Shown here one piece after another: positions 1 to 8,940 of a stretch of 64,000 nt of DNA. The notes below the pieces were generated by a model. The model did not search any database, was not told the origin of the DNA, and was given only the letters and a program-made list of their open reading frames with translations. The stretch is from Flavobacterium anseongense (GTDB taxonomy: Bacteria; Bacteroidota; Bacteroidia; Flavobacteriales; Flavobacteriaceae), in NCBI RefSeq assembly GCF_021608185.1, contig NZ_JAKIHN010000006.1, forward strand, positions 143,755 to 207,754. The letters are read 5' to 3'. Every line of letters starts with the position of its first letter. The stretch's first letter is position 1. A program made the position numbers and the translations under genes.

Positions 1-3000
1 TGCAACCATAAATATTGGTAACATCAACACTATAAGTTCCGGGTGTACTTACTAATAGCGTTGGACTTGTAATACCATTCGATACATTATTGACATACCA
101 TTGAAACTGATAGTCAGATGTTGGCGAGCCATCGAGAATTCCGGCGTCAATCAAAGCTTGTGTTGCCGGTAGACAGATGATAATATCTTCCTCTAAATCG
201 ATTTTTGGAGTTGGATAAACAATAAATGGTAAGGTTAGTTGCGCTGTACATGCTGTATTGATAGGATTTTCAACAACGACTCTTACATTTTGTGTCCCAG
301 TTGTAAAAGGATTTGGCAACGGACTCGGCAACGGATTATTATTTTCATCAAAATAATACACATTTAAACCGGTTTGACTTCCAAGAATCGTAGATTGAAA
401 TGTTGAAGTGTCAAAATCGTGTAATCCGTTTTGGTCAACAGGATTAAGCTCTTCATCACAAATTGAAGTTAGATTCGTAGAAACTGCAAATGCCTCAGGT
501 AAATCATCCACAATGAACTCTAGCGTTTCATCATCAAAACAAGGTTGTCCTCCGGTTTGCGTGCTATTGTTTTCTACTCTGATAGTAATAATTTCCGAAC
601 CGTTTACGTAGAATGGATTTGGTAATGGAGTCGAAAGTTGGACACCGCTAGCTCTAAAATACTTTACATTTACACCTGTTTGACCATTCAAAACAGCAGC
701 CTGAATTGCCGATGTATCAAAGCCATAAATTCCATCCTGATTGTCATCACAATGGCGAAGAATATTTAGTGCATTAACCGGATGGGCAGTTGGCAAAGCT
801 TCTACAACAACATTGAAAGTTTTAAATCCGTAACACGAATTATCTAAAGTGCTTTCAACACGAACCCAAATCGTTTGCGAATTTGGAAAACCAATATTTC
901 TATAATTTGTTGTATTGGTTATTGCCAATGAATTTCCTGAAGCATCTGTTTCGGCAAGGAAATCGGCTTCGGTTTTATAATATTGGATACTGTAATTAGC
1001 GCTTGGACCTGGTAGAAAAGCCAGTAAATTATTGGTAATGCTGGTGAAATTATATGGGCCCGAAATTCCGTCTCTGTCATCATTAACGGCATCCAAATAA
1101 TCATCACATAAATATTGGTTTGGAACAACATAACTTGCCGGAATTTGCGTTACCGAAACCAGTAAATCAATTCGGGCAACTCTAAAACAGCCATCGCTGT
1201 TTTCAACTCTTGCATAAACACTGCTGCTTCCGGTTGTGTAAGCTATTGGATTTGCAATTAAAAATGTATTGTTTTGTGTATTTGCAGCGGCAAGTGTTGT
1301 ATAAAAAGTAAAGGTTTCATTCAAATAGTTAGCTGAAATAACATCGTTTTTTTGCGTCAGATTGAAAGTTGAAATGCCATCTGTATCATCATCGCACTGT
1401 TTTAAAGAGATTGGTGTTGTAATGACTGGCAAAGGATAAGTTGTAAGTAAAGCCGAATTAGAATATAACCCGCAGGCATTTCCGTTTTTCATTAAGAAAA
1501 CACGATAAAGATAACCAACCATTGATGGTGTTACATTCGAAACTGTCAATGCATTTGTACTTGCACCAGCATAGGTAGCATTGTTAAAAATAAGTGACCA
1601 GGTAGCTCCACTATCGGTTGAAACCTGCCACTGATAAGTGGATACGGTATTCGTAGTGATAGTAAAGGTTACGCTTTGTAATTCGCAGGCCGTACGGTTT
1701 TGCGGTTGTGTGTTAATTACAATTGGTGCAGCGGTTATATAATCCGGATTTGGATTTCCGTAACCAATTCCGCTAGTTACCACCCCGTTGTTATTAATTG
1801 TTGGAGGCGTTGTTCCTCCCAATAAGCCATCAGTGTTGCTGTCTAAATAACCGGCTTCGATTACGTCATTACATAAATCGTTATCACTATCTAGTTCAAT
1901 GGCATTATAAATTCCGTCAGCATCTGTGTCGGCAAGAACATAAATTGGTTTAATGATTCCGCTATCAGCAGCAGTTTCTAATGCATTAAATAATCCGTTG
2001 CTACCAAAATTGCCACCATCTATTACACCATTACTATCAGCATCTGTAACACTAAATCCGGCTTCGTCTAAATCGTGAATTCCATCATTGTCTGAATCTA
2101 AATCTAAATAATTCAGAATTCCGTCACCATCAGTGTCAGCCAGAACGATTCCACTACCAAAAACATCGTCAATTCCGTCTCCATTAACATCAACATTCGA
2201 GAGTGCTATACTACTTTGAGCTTGCGCTTCGTATAAATCGGCAATCGAATCATTGTCACTGTCATAATCGTTTTGATCTGCAACCCCATCAGCGTCGGAA
2301 TCTTTTGGAATACAAGTAGCAATTAATCGCAATGCAACTCTACTCGTGCTTGAGTCAGAAAGATTGATATTGGTTATGATAATCGAATTTATCAAATTTC
2401 CTCTGATAGAAAAAGTCCCTGTTCCTGCGGCCAAAGAAACACTGCTATTCAATCGGAATCGGATTTCAAAAGAAGAATATTCTGTGATGCCGCTTTCAAA
2501 AATTCCATCATAATTGGTATCAATCAATAGTTCATTGTTTGGATTTAAAACAGTCAATGTTTTATTTACCGGACATGTTATTCTGATTTCTGTTGAAGCA
2601 GTAAATAAATCAGTAGTATTGGCAACGGTTGCATATTCGATAGCTAAACTTATAGGTGAGGTAAAATTTGATACGGTATAACTCACCGAGTTTTCTTTTC
2701 CTTGAGCTGCTTCTGTTACAAAATTTCCAGCGGCATCACCAACAATAGGAGTAGTAGAAGGTATTGCTGTTCCCGAAAAACTAATTGCTCCGGTATAAGA
2801 ATTACTATAACTGCCGGCTACAGCAATTGTCCCTACGGTTGTATTTGTCAAATCAAAATTTTGATTACCAAATGATTCAATACAATTTGTAATTCCGTCA
2901 TTATCATTATCAAGATCAGCATTATCATTAACACCATCATTATCACTGTCATTTGGGCAAGAGCTAACAGGAATATTATCAGAATCTTTTGGAGTGGTAC

Positions 3001-4603
3001 AACCTGCTATTGTGGCTGAAACATAATAATATCCCGGACCAAGACCTGCCGGAGTATTTAAAGGTTGGTAGGTATTATTTGTTGCGCCCGGAATAAGACT
3101 TCCATTAAAATACCATTGAAAGACATCAAAAGGGCTTAGTGAATTTACACTTAAAATTGAGTTTGGAATACAACCCAATTGAGTTACATCTACTTCGTTA
3201 AAGGATATTTCGGGTTTGAAAGTAAAACCAGAATAATACCCGCCAAAGGTTGCGGCTTGTTCAGAGCCATAAGCAGCTAAATATAATTCACCTGTTGAAT
3301 AAACAGAAACATTACCAGTTAAGCCAGTCAGGACATAGGTTTCATAATTTGCATTTCCGGTCACGGTTAATGGTCCAACTACATTAACTCCAATTCCGGC
3401 CAAACCTGCCAAAGTGTAGTTTGTACCATTAATGATAAAATTGAGAGTAGCACCGGTAGTTGTAACTAAAGTTACTCTTCCTGTAAACTGACGAGTACCA
3501 ACAAAATCAATAAATGGAATATTGTCAATTACCCTTGGAGTTTGACAACTTAATGGAGGTACAAAAAACAGTTCCTGATTTCTTTGATCTACAGCACTAC
3601 CATCGCCAACACTTTGATAGGCAAAAATTTTATGGGTTGAACTAACATATAAGTTTCCATTGGCAGAATAATCAGCTCCTGTTAATGCTAAATATTCACC
3701 GGCAAGGATATTATAAACAGGTGCAGAGCCGTTTAATGTTATCTGAGTGTCTTCATCAGCTACCAAAAGAATTTTTTCTACTGCGTCAATTCCGGTGCTT
3801 TTTATAAAAATATAATCATTAGTAATCAATCGTTCTGCAGGAACTATTTGATCAAAACCTAAATCAAGATTTCCTGTGGCATTGGTTCCACCAAAAGAAC
3901 CGCAGTTTACCGCAATTGGCTTATCTGCTAATACCAAAGAACCAATTAACCCATTCCTATTGGCATCATTTGGACCTTGAACCGCCATGACATAACTTTC
4001 GCCTCTGTTTAAAACGATGCTGTAAGGGTTGCTGCCTGTTCCGCTATTAATTAATTGCACTCCGGTTCTAATGCCACTAAAATTGACAGTTGTGTTATTC
4101 TCCGTTGCTAAAACAGTAACAAAAGTATAATGAATTTCAGAATAACCAGGTACTAAATTATTTTCAAAGGCTCCAATTCGGAAGCGAAGTCCCAGTGAAG
4201 CCAAACCTTTTGAAACTAATTCTCCAGCTTGATTACCACTTACGTCAGTAACTCTGGCAGAGACATAAACTAAATCATCAGCTTCAACAATATATCCTTT
4301 ATTGTTTAAAACAGAACTTACTAAACTCGGGTCAACACTCAATTGAGTACCACTGCCAAAACCAACACTATATACATAAGGAACATTTCTGGAAACAGTT
4401 CCTGTGATTACATTACCTCCAATTTCTATAATCCTGAAATTGACCGGATTTATGTTTGGTGTTGAGATGTATAAAAATTGTTCATCAGGAGTTACATTTG
4501 ACGAGCAGGAAAGTGCCGGGATATAATGGGTTTTACTAAATTGTGAAAAACAATTCAACGAAAAAAGTAAAACAAAAAGCAAATAGTAGGACTTCATTTT
4601 CAT
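1..4603 (-). CDS. Giant secreted adhesin-like protein, 5' part (cut by window edge)
   Basis: The reading frame is open from ATG at 4603 to base 1, about 1534 residues, so the C-terminus lies outside. Residues 1-21 form a signal peptide ending CFSQ. Residues about 22-430 resemble the IgGFc-binding-like N-terminal region common in flavobacterial gliding-associated proteins (a GESYVMAVQGPN segment is visible). Next come an Ig/PKD-like piece, two clusters of thrombospondin type 3 Asp repeats (DSDNDGVNDN, DTDGDGILN) that normally bind calcium, and at least four repeats of about 100 residues each opening with a CDDxxDGI motif. Proteins of this build usually end in a T9SS type B (CHU_C) sorting domain; that is inference here. 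Likely a cell-surface or secreted adhesin. The product is sure as a class, its ligand unknown. Confidence 0.85.
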   Translation of the reverse strand, partial: MKMKSYYLLFVLLFSLNCFSQFSKTHYIPALSCSSNVTPDEQFLYISTPNINPVNFRIIEIGGNVITGTVSRNVPYVYSVGFGSGTQLSVDPSLVSSVLNNKGYIVEADDLVYVSARVTDVSGNQAGELVSKGLASLGLRFRIGAFENNLVPGYSEIHYTFVTVLATENNTTVNFSGIRTGVQLINSGTGSNPYSIVLNRGESYVMAVQGPNDANRNGLIGSLVLADKPIAVNCGSFGGTNATGNLDLGFDQIVPAERLITNDYIFIKSTGIDAVEKILLVADEDTQITLNGSAPVYNILAGEYLALTGADYSANGNLYVSSTHKIFAYQSVGDGSAVDQRNQELFFVPPLSCQTPRVIDNIPFIDFVGTRQFTGRVTLVTTTGATLNFIINGTNYTLAGLAGIGVNVVGPLTVTGNANYETYVLTGLTGNVSVYSTGELYLAAYGSEQAATFGGYYSGFTFKPEISFNEVDVTQLGCIPNSILSVNSLSPFDVFQWYFNGSLIPGATNNTYQPLNTPAGLGPGYYYVSATIAGCTTPKDSDNIPVSSCPNDSDNDGVNDNADLDNDNDGITNCIESFGNQNFDLTNTTVGTIAVAGSYSNSYTGAISFSGTAIPSTTPIVGDAAGNFVTEAAQGKENSVSYTVSNFTSPISLAIEYATVANTTDLFTASTEIRITCPVNKTLTVLNPNNELLIDTNYDGIFESGITEYSSFEIRFRLNSSVSLAAGTGTFSIRGNLINSIIITNINLSDSSTSRVALRLIATCIPKDSDADGVADQNDYDSDNDSIADLYEAQAQSSIALSNVDVNGDGIDDVFGSGIVLADTDGDGILNYLDLDSDNDGIHDLDEAGFSVTDADSNGVIDGGNFGSNGLFNALETAADSGIIKPIYVLADTDADGIYNAIELDSDNDLCNDVIEAGYLDSNTDGLLGGTTPPTINNNGVVTSGIGYGNPNPDYITAAPIVINTQPQNRTACELQSVTFTITTNTVSTYQWQVSTDSGATWSLIFNNATYAGASTNALTVSNVTPSMVGYLYRVFLMKNGNACGLYSNSALLTTYPLPVITTPISLKQCDDDTDGISTFNLTQKNDVISANYLNETFTFYTTLAAANTQNNTFLIANPIAYTTGSSSVYARVENSDGCFRVARIDLLVSVTQIPASYVVPNQYLCDDYLDAVNDDRDGISGPYNFTSITNNLLAFLPGPSANYSIQYYKTEADFLAETDASGNSLAITNTTNYRNIGFPNSQTIWVRVESTLDNSCYGFKTFNVVVEALPTAHPVNALNILRHCDDNQDGIYGFDTSAIQAAVLNGQTGVNVKYFRASGVQLSTPLPNPFYVNGSEIITIRVENNSTQTGGQPCFDDETLEFIVDDLPEAFAVSTNLTSICDEELNPVDQNGLHDFDTSTFQSTILGSQTGLNVYYFDENNNPLPSPLPNPFTTGTQNVRVVVENPINTACTAQLTLPFIVYPTPKIDLEEDIIICLPATQALIDAGILDGSPTSDYQFQWYVNNVSNGITSPTLLVSTPGTYSVDVTNIYGC

Positions 4604-4616
4604 TCGCTAAAATTAG

Positions 4617-4624
4617 CAAATAAA
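4617..4624 (-). promoter_or_regulatory. Weak -7-like box before the adhesin gene
   Basis: On the minus strand this reads TTTATTTG, one base off TAnnTTTG, ending 13 bases before the ATG at 4603. It fits the usual distance, but no clear -33 box is seen. Confidence 0.3.
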
Positions 4625-4625
4625 T

Positions 4626-4665
4626 AAGAAAACATAAAAAGAACTTAGTCTATTTATGTTTTCTT
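4626..4665 (-). terminator. Hairpin terminator after the ABC permease
   Basis: A perfect 13-bp stem (AAGAAAACATAAA with its complement) closes a 14-base loop and, on the minus strand, is followed by a T-rich stretch. It lies between the permease stop (4735) and the adhesin start (4603), so it would end ABC-operon transcripts. Confidence 0.55.
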
Positions 4666-4734
4666 TAAGAATTGATTTTTTCCGCTGCGCTCCAAACAAT
4701 TCGGCTTTGCCTCGGGTAATGATTGAAAATTGAA

Positions 4735-5571
4735 CTATAAATCTCTTTTTTTGATGATTTTGTAGGATAGAAAAACAAATAAACCTGACCAAATCAAAAC
4801 GATTAGAATGGAACTGAAATGGACGCTATAATCTTTCATATTTGTTTCACCAACAGCGGTTTGAATATTTTTTATAACACTCAATCGTGTAAACGGTTCC
4901 ACAATTAAATTGCTCATAGACTCTAATGGAAAGAATTGAGTGATTTGTGACGCTGTATCACTTTTTGGAAAAATTTTGAAGGTTAAAAGTCCATTAGCGA
5001 TGCCTTCAATAATATTCCATACAAAAAGGAATCCTATCGCAAAAGCGGAACGTTTTACTAAAACTCCCAAAAACAAACAGAAAGAGAAAAAACCAACCAG
5101 TTTAACAAAGTAGCCAAGTAAATAGTCCATTTCAGAAAACACAATGCCCAACTCAGTATAAGAAGAAAAGCTAAAGCCTAAAATCAAAGACATTATAAAA
5201 ACAAAAACTGTGGAGACAAAAGCAAAAAGAACAACGGTCAGGAATTTGGAAAGTACAAATTCTTTTTTGCTCATTCCGTCAATGAGGTTTTGTTTTAATG
5301 TGCCGTAACTATATTCATTGGCCATCATCGACACTATTACAATGGCTAAAAAGAATTTAAGAATTGCCGCAATGTAAGTATTGAAATGCCAGATAAAAGG
5401 AAAATTAAAAATTCCCATTTCGGCAAAATGCAATTGGAAATTTCCAATTTTAATATTAATCGAAGCTATCAGTGCGATAAACGACAATATCACAAAATAG
5501 CTTATTGTTAAAACTCTGCTGGCGCGATTTTTCCAGATTTTTTGTAATTCTATGGCGAGTAATCTTTTCAT
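4735..5571 (-). CDS. ABC-2 type transporter permease
   Basis: This 278-residue protein has about six hydrophobic segments (near residues 20-40, 55-80, 110-130, 150-170, 175-195, 250-270), the usual build of ABC-2/NatB-like permeases. It starts one base after the stop of the ATPase gene upstream (5573), so the two are cotranscribed and likely form one export complex in the inner membrane. The substrate cannot be told: such pairs serve drug, bacteriocin-resistance, sodium or lipid export. A short N-terminal cytosolic helix precedes the first membrane span. Confidence 0.85.
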   Translation of the reverse strand: MKRLLAIELQKIWKNRASRVLTISYFVILSFIALIASINIKIGNFQLHFAEMGIFNFPFIWHFNTYIAAILKFFLAIVIVSMMANEYSYGTLKQNLIDGMSKKEFVLSKFLTVVLFAFVSTVFVFIMSLILGFSFSSYTELGIVFSEMDYLLGYFVKLVGFFSFCLFLGVLVKRSAFAIGFLFVWNIIEGIANGLLTFKIFPKSDTASQITQFFPLESMSNLIVEPFTRLSVIKNIQTAVGETNMKDYSVHFSSILIVLIWSGLFVFLSYKIIKKRDL

Positions 5572-5572
5572 A

Positions 5573-6469
5573 TTAGTTTTTTGTTAATTCAAGAAATTGT
5601 TCTTCTAAGCTCATTTTTTTATACACTAAATGGTTGAGATAAATTCCTTTCTCAGCCAAATAGCGATTCAAAAGTGAAGCTTCAAATTGGGTTTTAAAAT
5701 GAACAATAACTTTTCCTTCTGCTTCTGAAACTTTTTCAACTTCGGGATGATTTTTTAGAATTTCTATAAGTTTTGAATTGCTGTCTGCCTGCAATTCAAA
5801 AAAGCCAGCTTTGTTACTCATGCCGTCAACTGAACCGCAATAAAGCACTTCGCCAAAGCGTAAAACCAAAACATGACTACATACTTTTTCGACTTCATCC
5901 AGTAAATGGGAGGCCAATAGTATCGTTGTTCCTTGCGAAGCAATCAAACGGATAATATCGCGAATTTGATGAATTCCCTGTGGGTCTAAACCATTTGTAG
6001 GTTCATCCAAAATTAAAATTTCAGGATCATTTAAAAGGGCAGAAGCAATGGCTAATCGTTGTTTCATTCCCAAAGAAAAGGTTTTGAATTTGCTGTCTTT
6101 TCTGTCGACAAGTCCAACAATTTCAAGCTTTTCATTTACTTTAGAATAATCGATATTTTTTATTTTACAGACCAATTCCAGGTTTTCTTTGGCTGTCATG
6201 TATGGGTAAAAATTAGGACGCTCAATAATAGCCCCCACTTTTTTTAGTGCTTCATGGGTTTGCAATGTTCCTTCAAACCAACTGTATTCGCCAGAGGTTT
6301 TGTTGACAACATTTAGCACAATACCCAAAGTAGTAGATTTTCCAGAACCATTTGGTCCAAGAATTCCGTAGACATTGCCTTTGTGTATTTCGAGAGAAAC
6401 GTTATTAACGGCGTGAATTTTACCGTAACGTTTGTGAAGATTTTTGATAGAAAGAATGGTAGATTCCAA
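5573..6469 (-). CDS. ABC transporter ATP-binding protein
   Basis: A 298-residue ABC ATPase. Walker A GPNGSGKST lies at residues 38-46, the signature LGMKQ at 133-137 and Walker B ILILDEP at 151-157, followed by the D-loop (NGLDP) and the H-loop (ASHLLDE). The C-terminal 80 residues form the extension typical of the CcmA/BcrA-like exporters. It would power the permease encoded just downstream (1-bp gap). The start MEST is kept because it leads directly into the first beta strand. It is complete, with no missing catalytic residue. Confidence 0.92.
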   Translation of the reverse strand: MESTILSIKNLHKRYGKIHAVNNVSLEIHKGNVYGILGPNGSGKSTTLGIVLNVVNKTSGEYSWFEGTLQTHEALKKVGAIIERPNFYPYMTAKENLELVCKIKNIDYSKVNEKLEIVGLVDRKDSKFKTFSLGMKQRLAIASALLNDPEILILDEPTNGLDPQGIHQIRDIIRLIASQGTTILLASHLLDEVEKVCSHVLVLRFGEVLYCGSVDGMSNKAGFFELQADSNSKLIEILKNHPEVEKVSEAEGKVIVHFKTQFEASLLNRYLAEKGIYLNHLVYKKMSLEEQFLELTKN

Positions 6470-6521
6470 CGACTAGTTTTTTAAGGTTTTCGAATAGGAC
6501 GATGCAAACCTTATTTTGTTA

Positions 6522-6782
6522 CTAGTCTTTACGAAAGTAAAATTTCGAAAGAAATTGTTTCTTTAAATTTAGATAGAAAAGTGTTTCGTTGATGTCTTTT
6601 AGTTTTGATGTCAATGTGATTTTTTGACCTCTCATATCGTTTGTTACCTGCATTTTACAAATTTTACATTCAAACTCACTAAAATGGGTATTTATTTTTT
6701 TAGTTTCTATAAAACGGTGTCCAAGTAAGGAACAGCGATAATTTTTTTTCACCATTCCATCTGTTATGTAATTTGTTTCCAT
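6522..6782 (-). CDS. Small Cys-pair protein, DUF1660-like
   Basis: An 86-residue protein from the ATG at 6782. It has a C-x-L-x-G-H segment (RCSLLGHRF) and a later CKIC pair, a spacing that suggests a small zinc-ribbon-like fold; it resembles short flavobacterial or phage-type proteins grouped near DUF1660, but I am not certain of the family. The frame is open to an ATG at 6839, but a TAATTTTG promoter box at 6837-6844 overlaps that codon, so a start at 6782 or at 6755 (MVKKN) is more likely. The C-terminus is basic and helical. It sits alone between the ABC pair and an outer-membrane protein gene. Confidence 0.6.
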   Translation of the reverse strand: METNYITDGMVKKNYRCSLLGHRFIETKKINTHFSEFECKICKMQVTNDMRGQKITLTSKLKDINETLFYLNLKKQFLSKFYFRKD

Positions 6783-6836
6783 ATAATTAGGGTATAGGTT
6801 TGGTGAAATAAACTTACTAAGATATTGATAAAATGA

Positions 6837-6844
6837 CAAAATTA
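6837..6844 (-). promoter_or_regulatory. -7 promoter box (TAATTTTG)
   Basis: An exact TAnnTTTG match on the minus strand, 55 bases before the chosen start at 6782. It rules against the upstream ATG at 6839, which it overlaps. The -33 box is weak. Confidence 0.45.
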
Positions 6845-6918
6845 ATCGACGAAACGCACTATTTTTGTATTTTTAGTATAATATGCTTACAAATTATAGG
6901 TCTAAAGCATCCGCTATC

Positions 6919-8757
6919 TTAATTATAAGGAACTATTGTTGGTTCACCAATTTGGAAATCAGGCAAGGATAAATCATTGTTTTTAAAAGTATTAGTTTTA
7001 AAAACATTAGAACCCTGAAAAGGAATGGAAGGATAAAAAGAGAATGAAATTTGAAAACTATTGAAAACCAAATAATCATTATTTATCAAAACACCCAAAC
7101 TAAAAATAGAGTAGACTTTGTCATTAAAAAATCGGTTAGTTTCATCGCCAAGTAAGCCCAAAGTCATGTTAAAAAATGGACTAAAATGGAAGCCGTGCCA
7201 ATTTCCAGGAAGATAAGTTTGGGTCTGAAAGGAAGTAAAGACTTTTTTTGTTCCGTTAATCAATGGATTGTCAAAACCTGAAATTCCGTTTCCTTCAGAA
7301 ATCGTAACACGATCTTTTATGATTGGTGCTCTATGATTTCCGAGAACTAATGTTGGTTTAATAAATTGTCTTATTCTCCAACTACCAATAGAAAGCAAGC
7401 TTGTAAAATAATTGGCTTCAATTCTTAGCGTAGTTTCCTCGCTGCGACCACTGTTGATAAAACTTCCCCATTCGATATTGGTTCCCAAATAACCAAAGTT
7501 GAAATAATTCCCATAAGCGAATCTTCCGCTGATATAGGCTCTTCGGTTATTGTTTTTATCCTGTAAGCCGGCAGTTATGGCATAAACTTGACCAAAGGGA
7601 ACATCTTCAATAATGCCAAAATTGAATAAATATTTGTCTTCGGCAAATTTTCGGGTATTAAGGCCAATAGTTGCTAAGTATAGTTTTTCGGAAGCAAAAA
7701 ACTTTGATGGATCATACTGTAATGTAGGTTTATCGTAGTAAGCGATGTTTTTGTACCCTAAAGTCGTAACAAGATTTGTAGTTCTGAAATCTTCATTTCT
7801 TCCTCCAAAGATTTTAAATGAATGGCCAAGCCAATATTGTTGTGTTTGTAATTTGAAAATTTGATTTGAAAAAGTCCCGGTAGCATCAGGAAGTGAATCG
7901 ACATAAAACCTGTTTTCAAAATAAGCACCACCTGCCAGCCTTGTCAACGGAGAGAAAAATTGTCTTTCGATACGAGCGCTTCGGGTTATATTATCATTCA
8001 AATCATTCATATAAGCAAAGGTTGTTTTTATGAAAGTATTTTTGATGTTATTGATGGTATATTTTGCTTCGTAAGCTCTTTTTTGATCATCAAATCTCCT
8101 GATAAAATTATTCTCGATTTCATGACCTAATCCAAAAAAATTTCTCTCGGTTAAGTCGAAATTTCCTTTTGAACCAGAAACAGCACCGGTTGGAATCAAA
8201 CTCCAAGAATCTAAAACACGCACAGAAATATCAACAGAATCTTTGCTGTTTGGTATTTCAACAGGTTTAATAATTACGCTTCTAACATAGCGTTGCCTTC
8301 TGATTAAACGCTCTGATTCTTTGGCTACAAGAGAATCTAAAGGGTCATTTTTTTTGAAAAGCAATAAATTTCGAATAGTCCAATTTTTAGTTTTCATGTG
8401 CAAAGCGTTTCCGAATTTCTCGAGTTTTTTTTCGGGAACATCTTTATAATTATCAACAGCATAGCCAAACGGATCTAATGTTTCAATTCTGATATCACGA
8501 ATAATTTTACCTTCGTTTCTGTCGAATGATTTTTTGATAAAAAACCTTTTTCGGGCATTTTTTTGTGTTGCCGCCGAACTTCTTTTGGATTTGAATAGCA
8601 AACGATAAACAAACTTATTGAACTTACTTTTTTTAGAAAGATCTTCAATGTTTTTATAAACTTTAACCGAGTCGTTGCCACTGTTTTTTACCTGCGCTTG
8701 AGAAATTTGGCAGGAAAAGAATAAAAGTAAAATAAAGTAGAGAAACTTAAATTTCAT
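6919..8757 (-). CDS. BamA/TamA-like outer-membrane beta-barrel protein
   Basis: A 612-residue protein with a signal peptide (about residues 1-21). Residues about 80-190 look like one or two POTRA domains: GKIIRDIRIETLDPFG opens the first, and a RRQRYVRSVIIKP stretch matches the second beta-alpha unit. From about 190 to the end there are many alternating amphipathic strands, as in a 16-strand Omp85 barrel. It is shorter than BamA (which has five POTRAs), so it is more like the single- or double-POTRA surface-antigen proteins of Bacteroidetes. It probably inserts in the outer membrane and helps export or assembly of a surface product; the partner is unknown. Confidence 0.72.
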   Translation of the reverse strand: MKFKFLYFILLLFFSCQISQAQVKNSGNDSVKVYKNIEDLSKKSKFNKFVYRLLFKSKRSSAATQKNARKRFFIKKSFDRNEGKIIRDIRIETLDPFGYAVDNYKDVPEKKLEKFGNALHMKTKNWTIRNLLLFKKNDPLDSLVAKESERLIRRQRYVRSVIIKPVEIPNSKDSVDISVRVLDSWSLIPTGAVSGSKGNFDLTERNFFGLGHEIENNFIRRFDDQKRAYEAKYTINNIKNTFIKTTFAYMNDLNDNITRSARIERQFFSPLTRLAGGAYFENRFYVDSLPDATGTFSNQIFKLQTQQYWLGHSFKIFGGRNEDFRTTNLVTTLGYKNIAYYDKPTLQYDPSKFFASEKLYLATIGLNTRKFAEDKYLFNFGIIEDVPFGQVYAITAGLQDKNNNRRAYISGRFAYGNYFNFGYLGTNIEWGSFINSGRSEETTLRIEANYFTSLLSIGSWRIRQFIKPTLVLGNHRAPIIKDRVTISEGNGISGFDNPLINGTKKVFTSFQTQTYLPGNWHGFHFSPFFNMTLGLLGDETNRFFNDKVYSIFSLGVLINNDYLVFNSFQISFSFYPSIPFQGSNVFKTNTFKNNDLSLPDFQIGEPTIVPYN

Positions 8758-8776
8758 AGCATGTATTCGGAATGAA

Positions 8777-8784
8777 CAAATATA
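8777..8784 (-). promoter_or_regulatory. -7 promoter box (TATATTTG)
   Basis: An exact TAnnTTTG match on the minus strand, 19 bases before the ATG at 8757 of the barrel protein gene. Confidence 0.5.
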
Positions 8785-8840
8785 GTAGCTTTTGATAATC
8801 TTAATTTATATAATTCACGGTTTTATTTATATCAATAATT

Positions 8841-8875
8841 AAAAAATCCCCAACTGATTTAACAATTGGAGATTT
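8841..8875 (-). terminator. Hairpin terminator after the nucleoid-protein gene
   Basis: A ten-base stem (AAATCCCCAA with TTGGAGATTT, one mismatch) is followed on the minus strand by TTTTTT. It follows the stop at 8941 and precedes the barrel gene. Confidence 0.6.
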
Positions 8876-8915
8876 CTATTTTTAAAATTTGAACTGCTGA
8901 CTGCTACCGCAAACC

Positions 8916-8931
8916 TGCCTGCCGGTAGGCA
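8916..8931. repeat. Short GC-rich inverted repeat
   Basis: TGCCTGCCGGTAGGCA stands out as GC-rich in an AT-rich gap and pairs TGCCT with AGGCA. It is flanked by CTGCTGACTGCTA, a short-period repeat like others in the gaps of this window. Confidence 0.5.
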
Positions 8932-8940
8932 AGCTGAACA

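Noticed and set aside
4666..4734. A remnant gene or insertion in the GC-richer stretch TCCGCTGCGCTCC to GCCTCGGG
   Set aside because: It is too short to code, has no repeat partner in the window that I could find, and shows no inverted ends.
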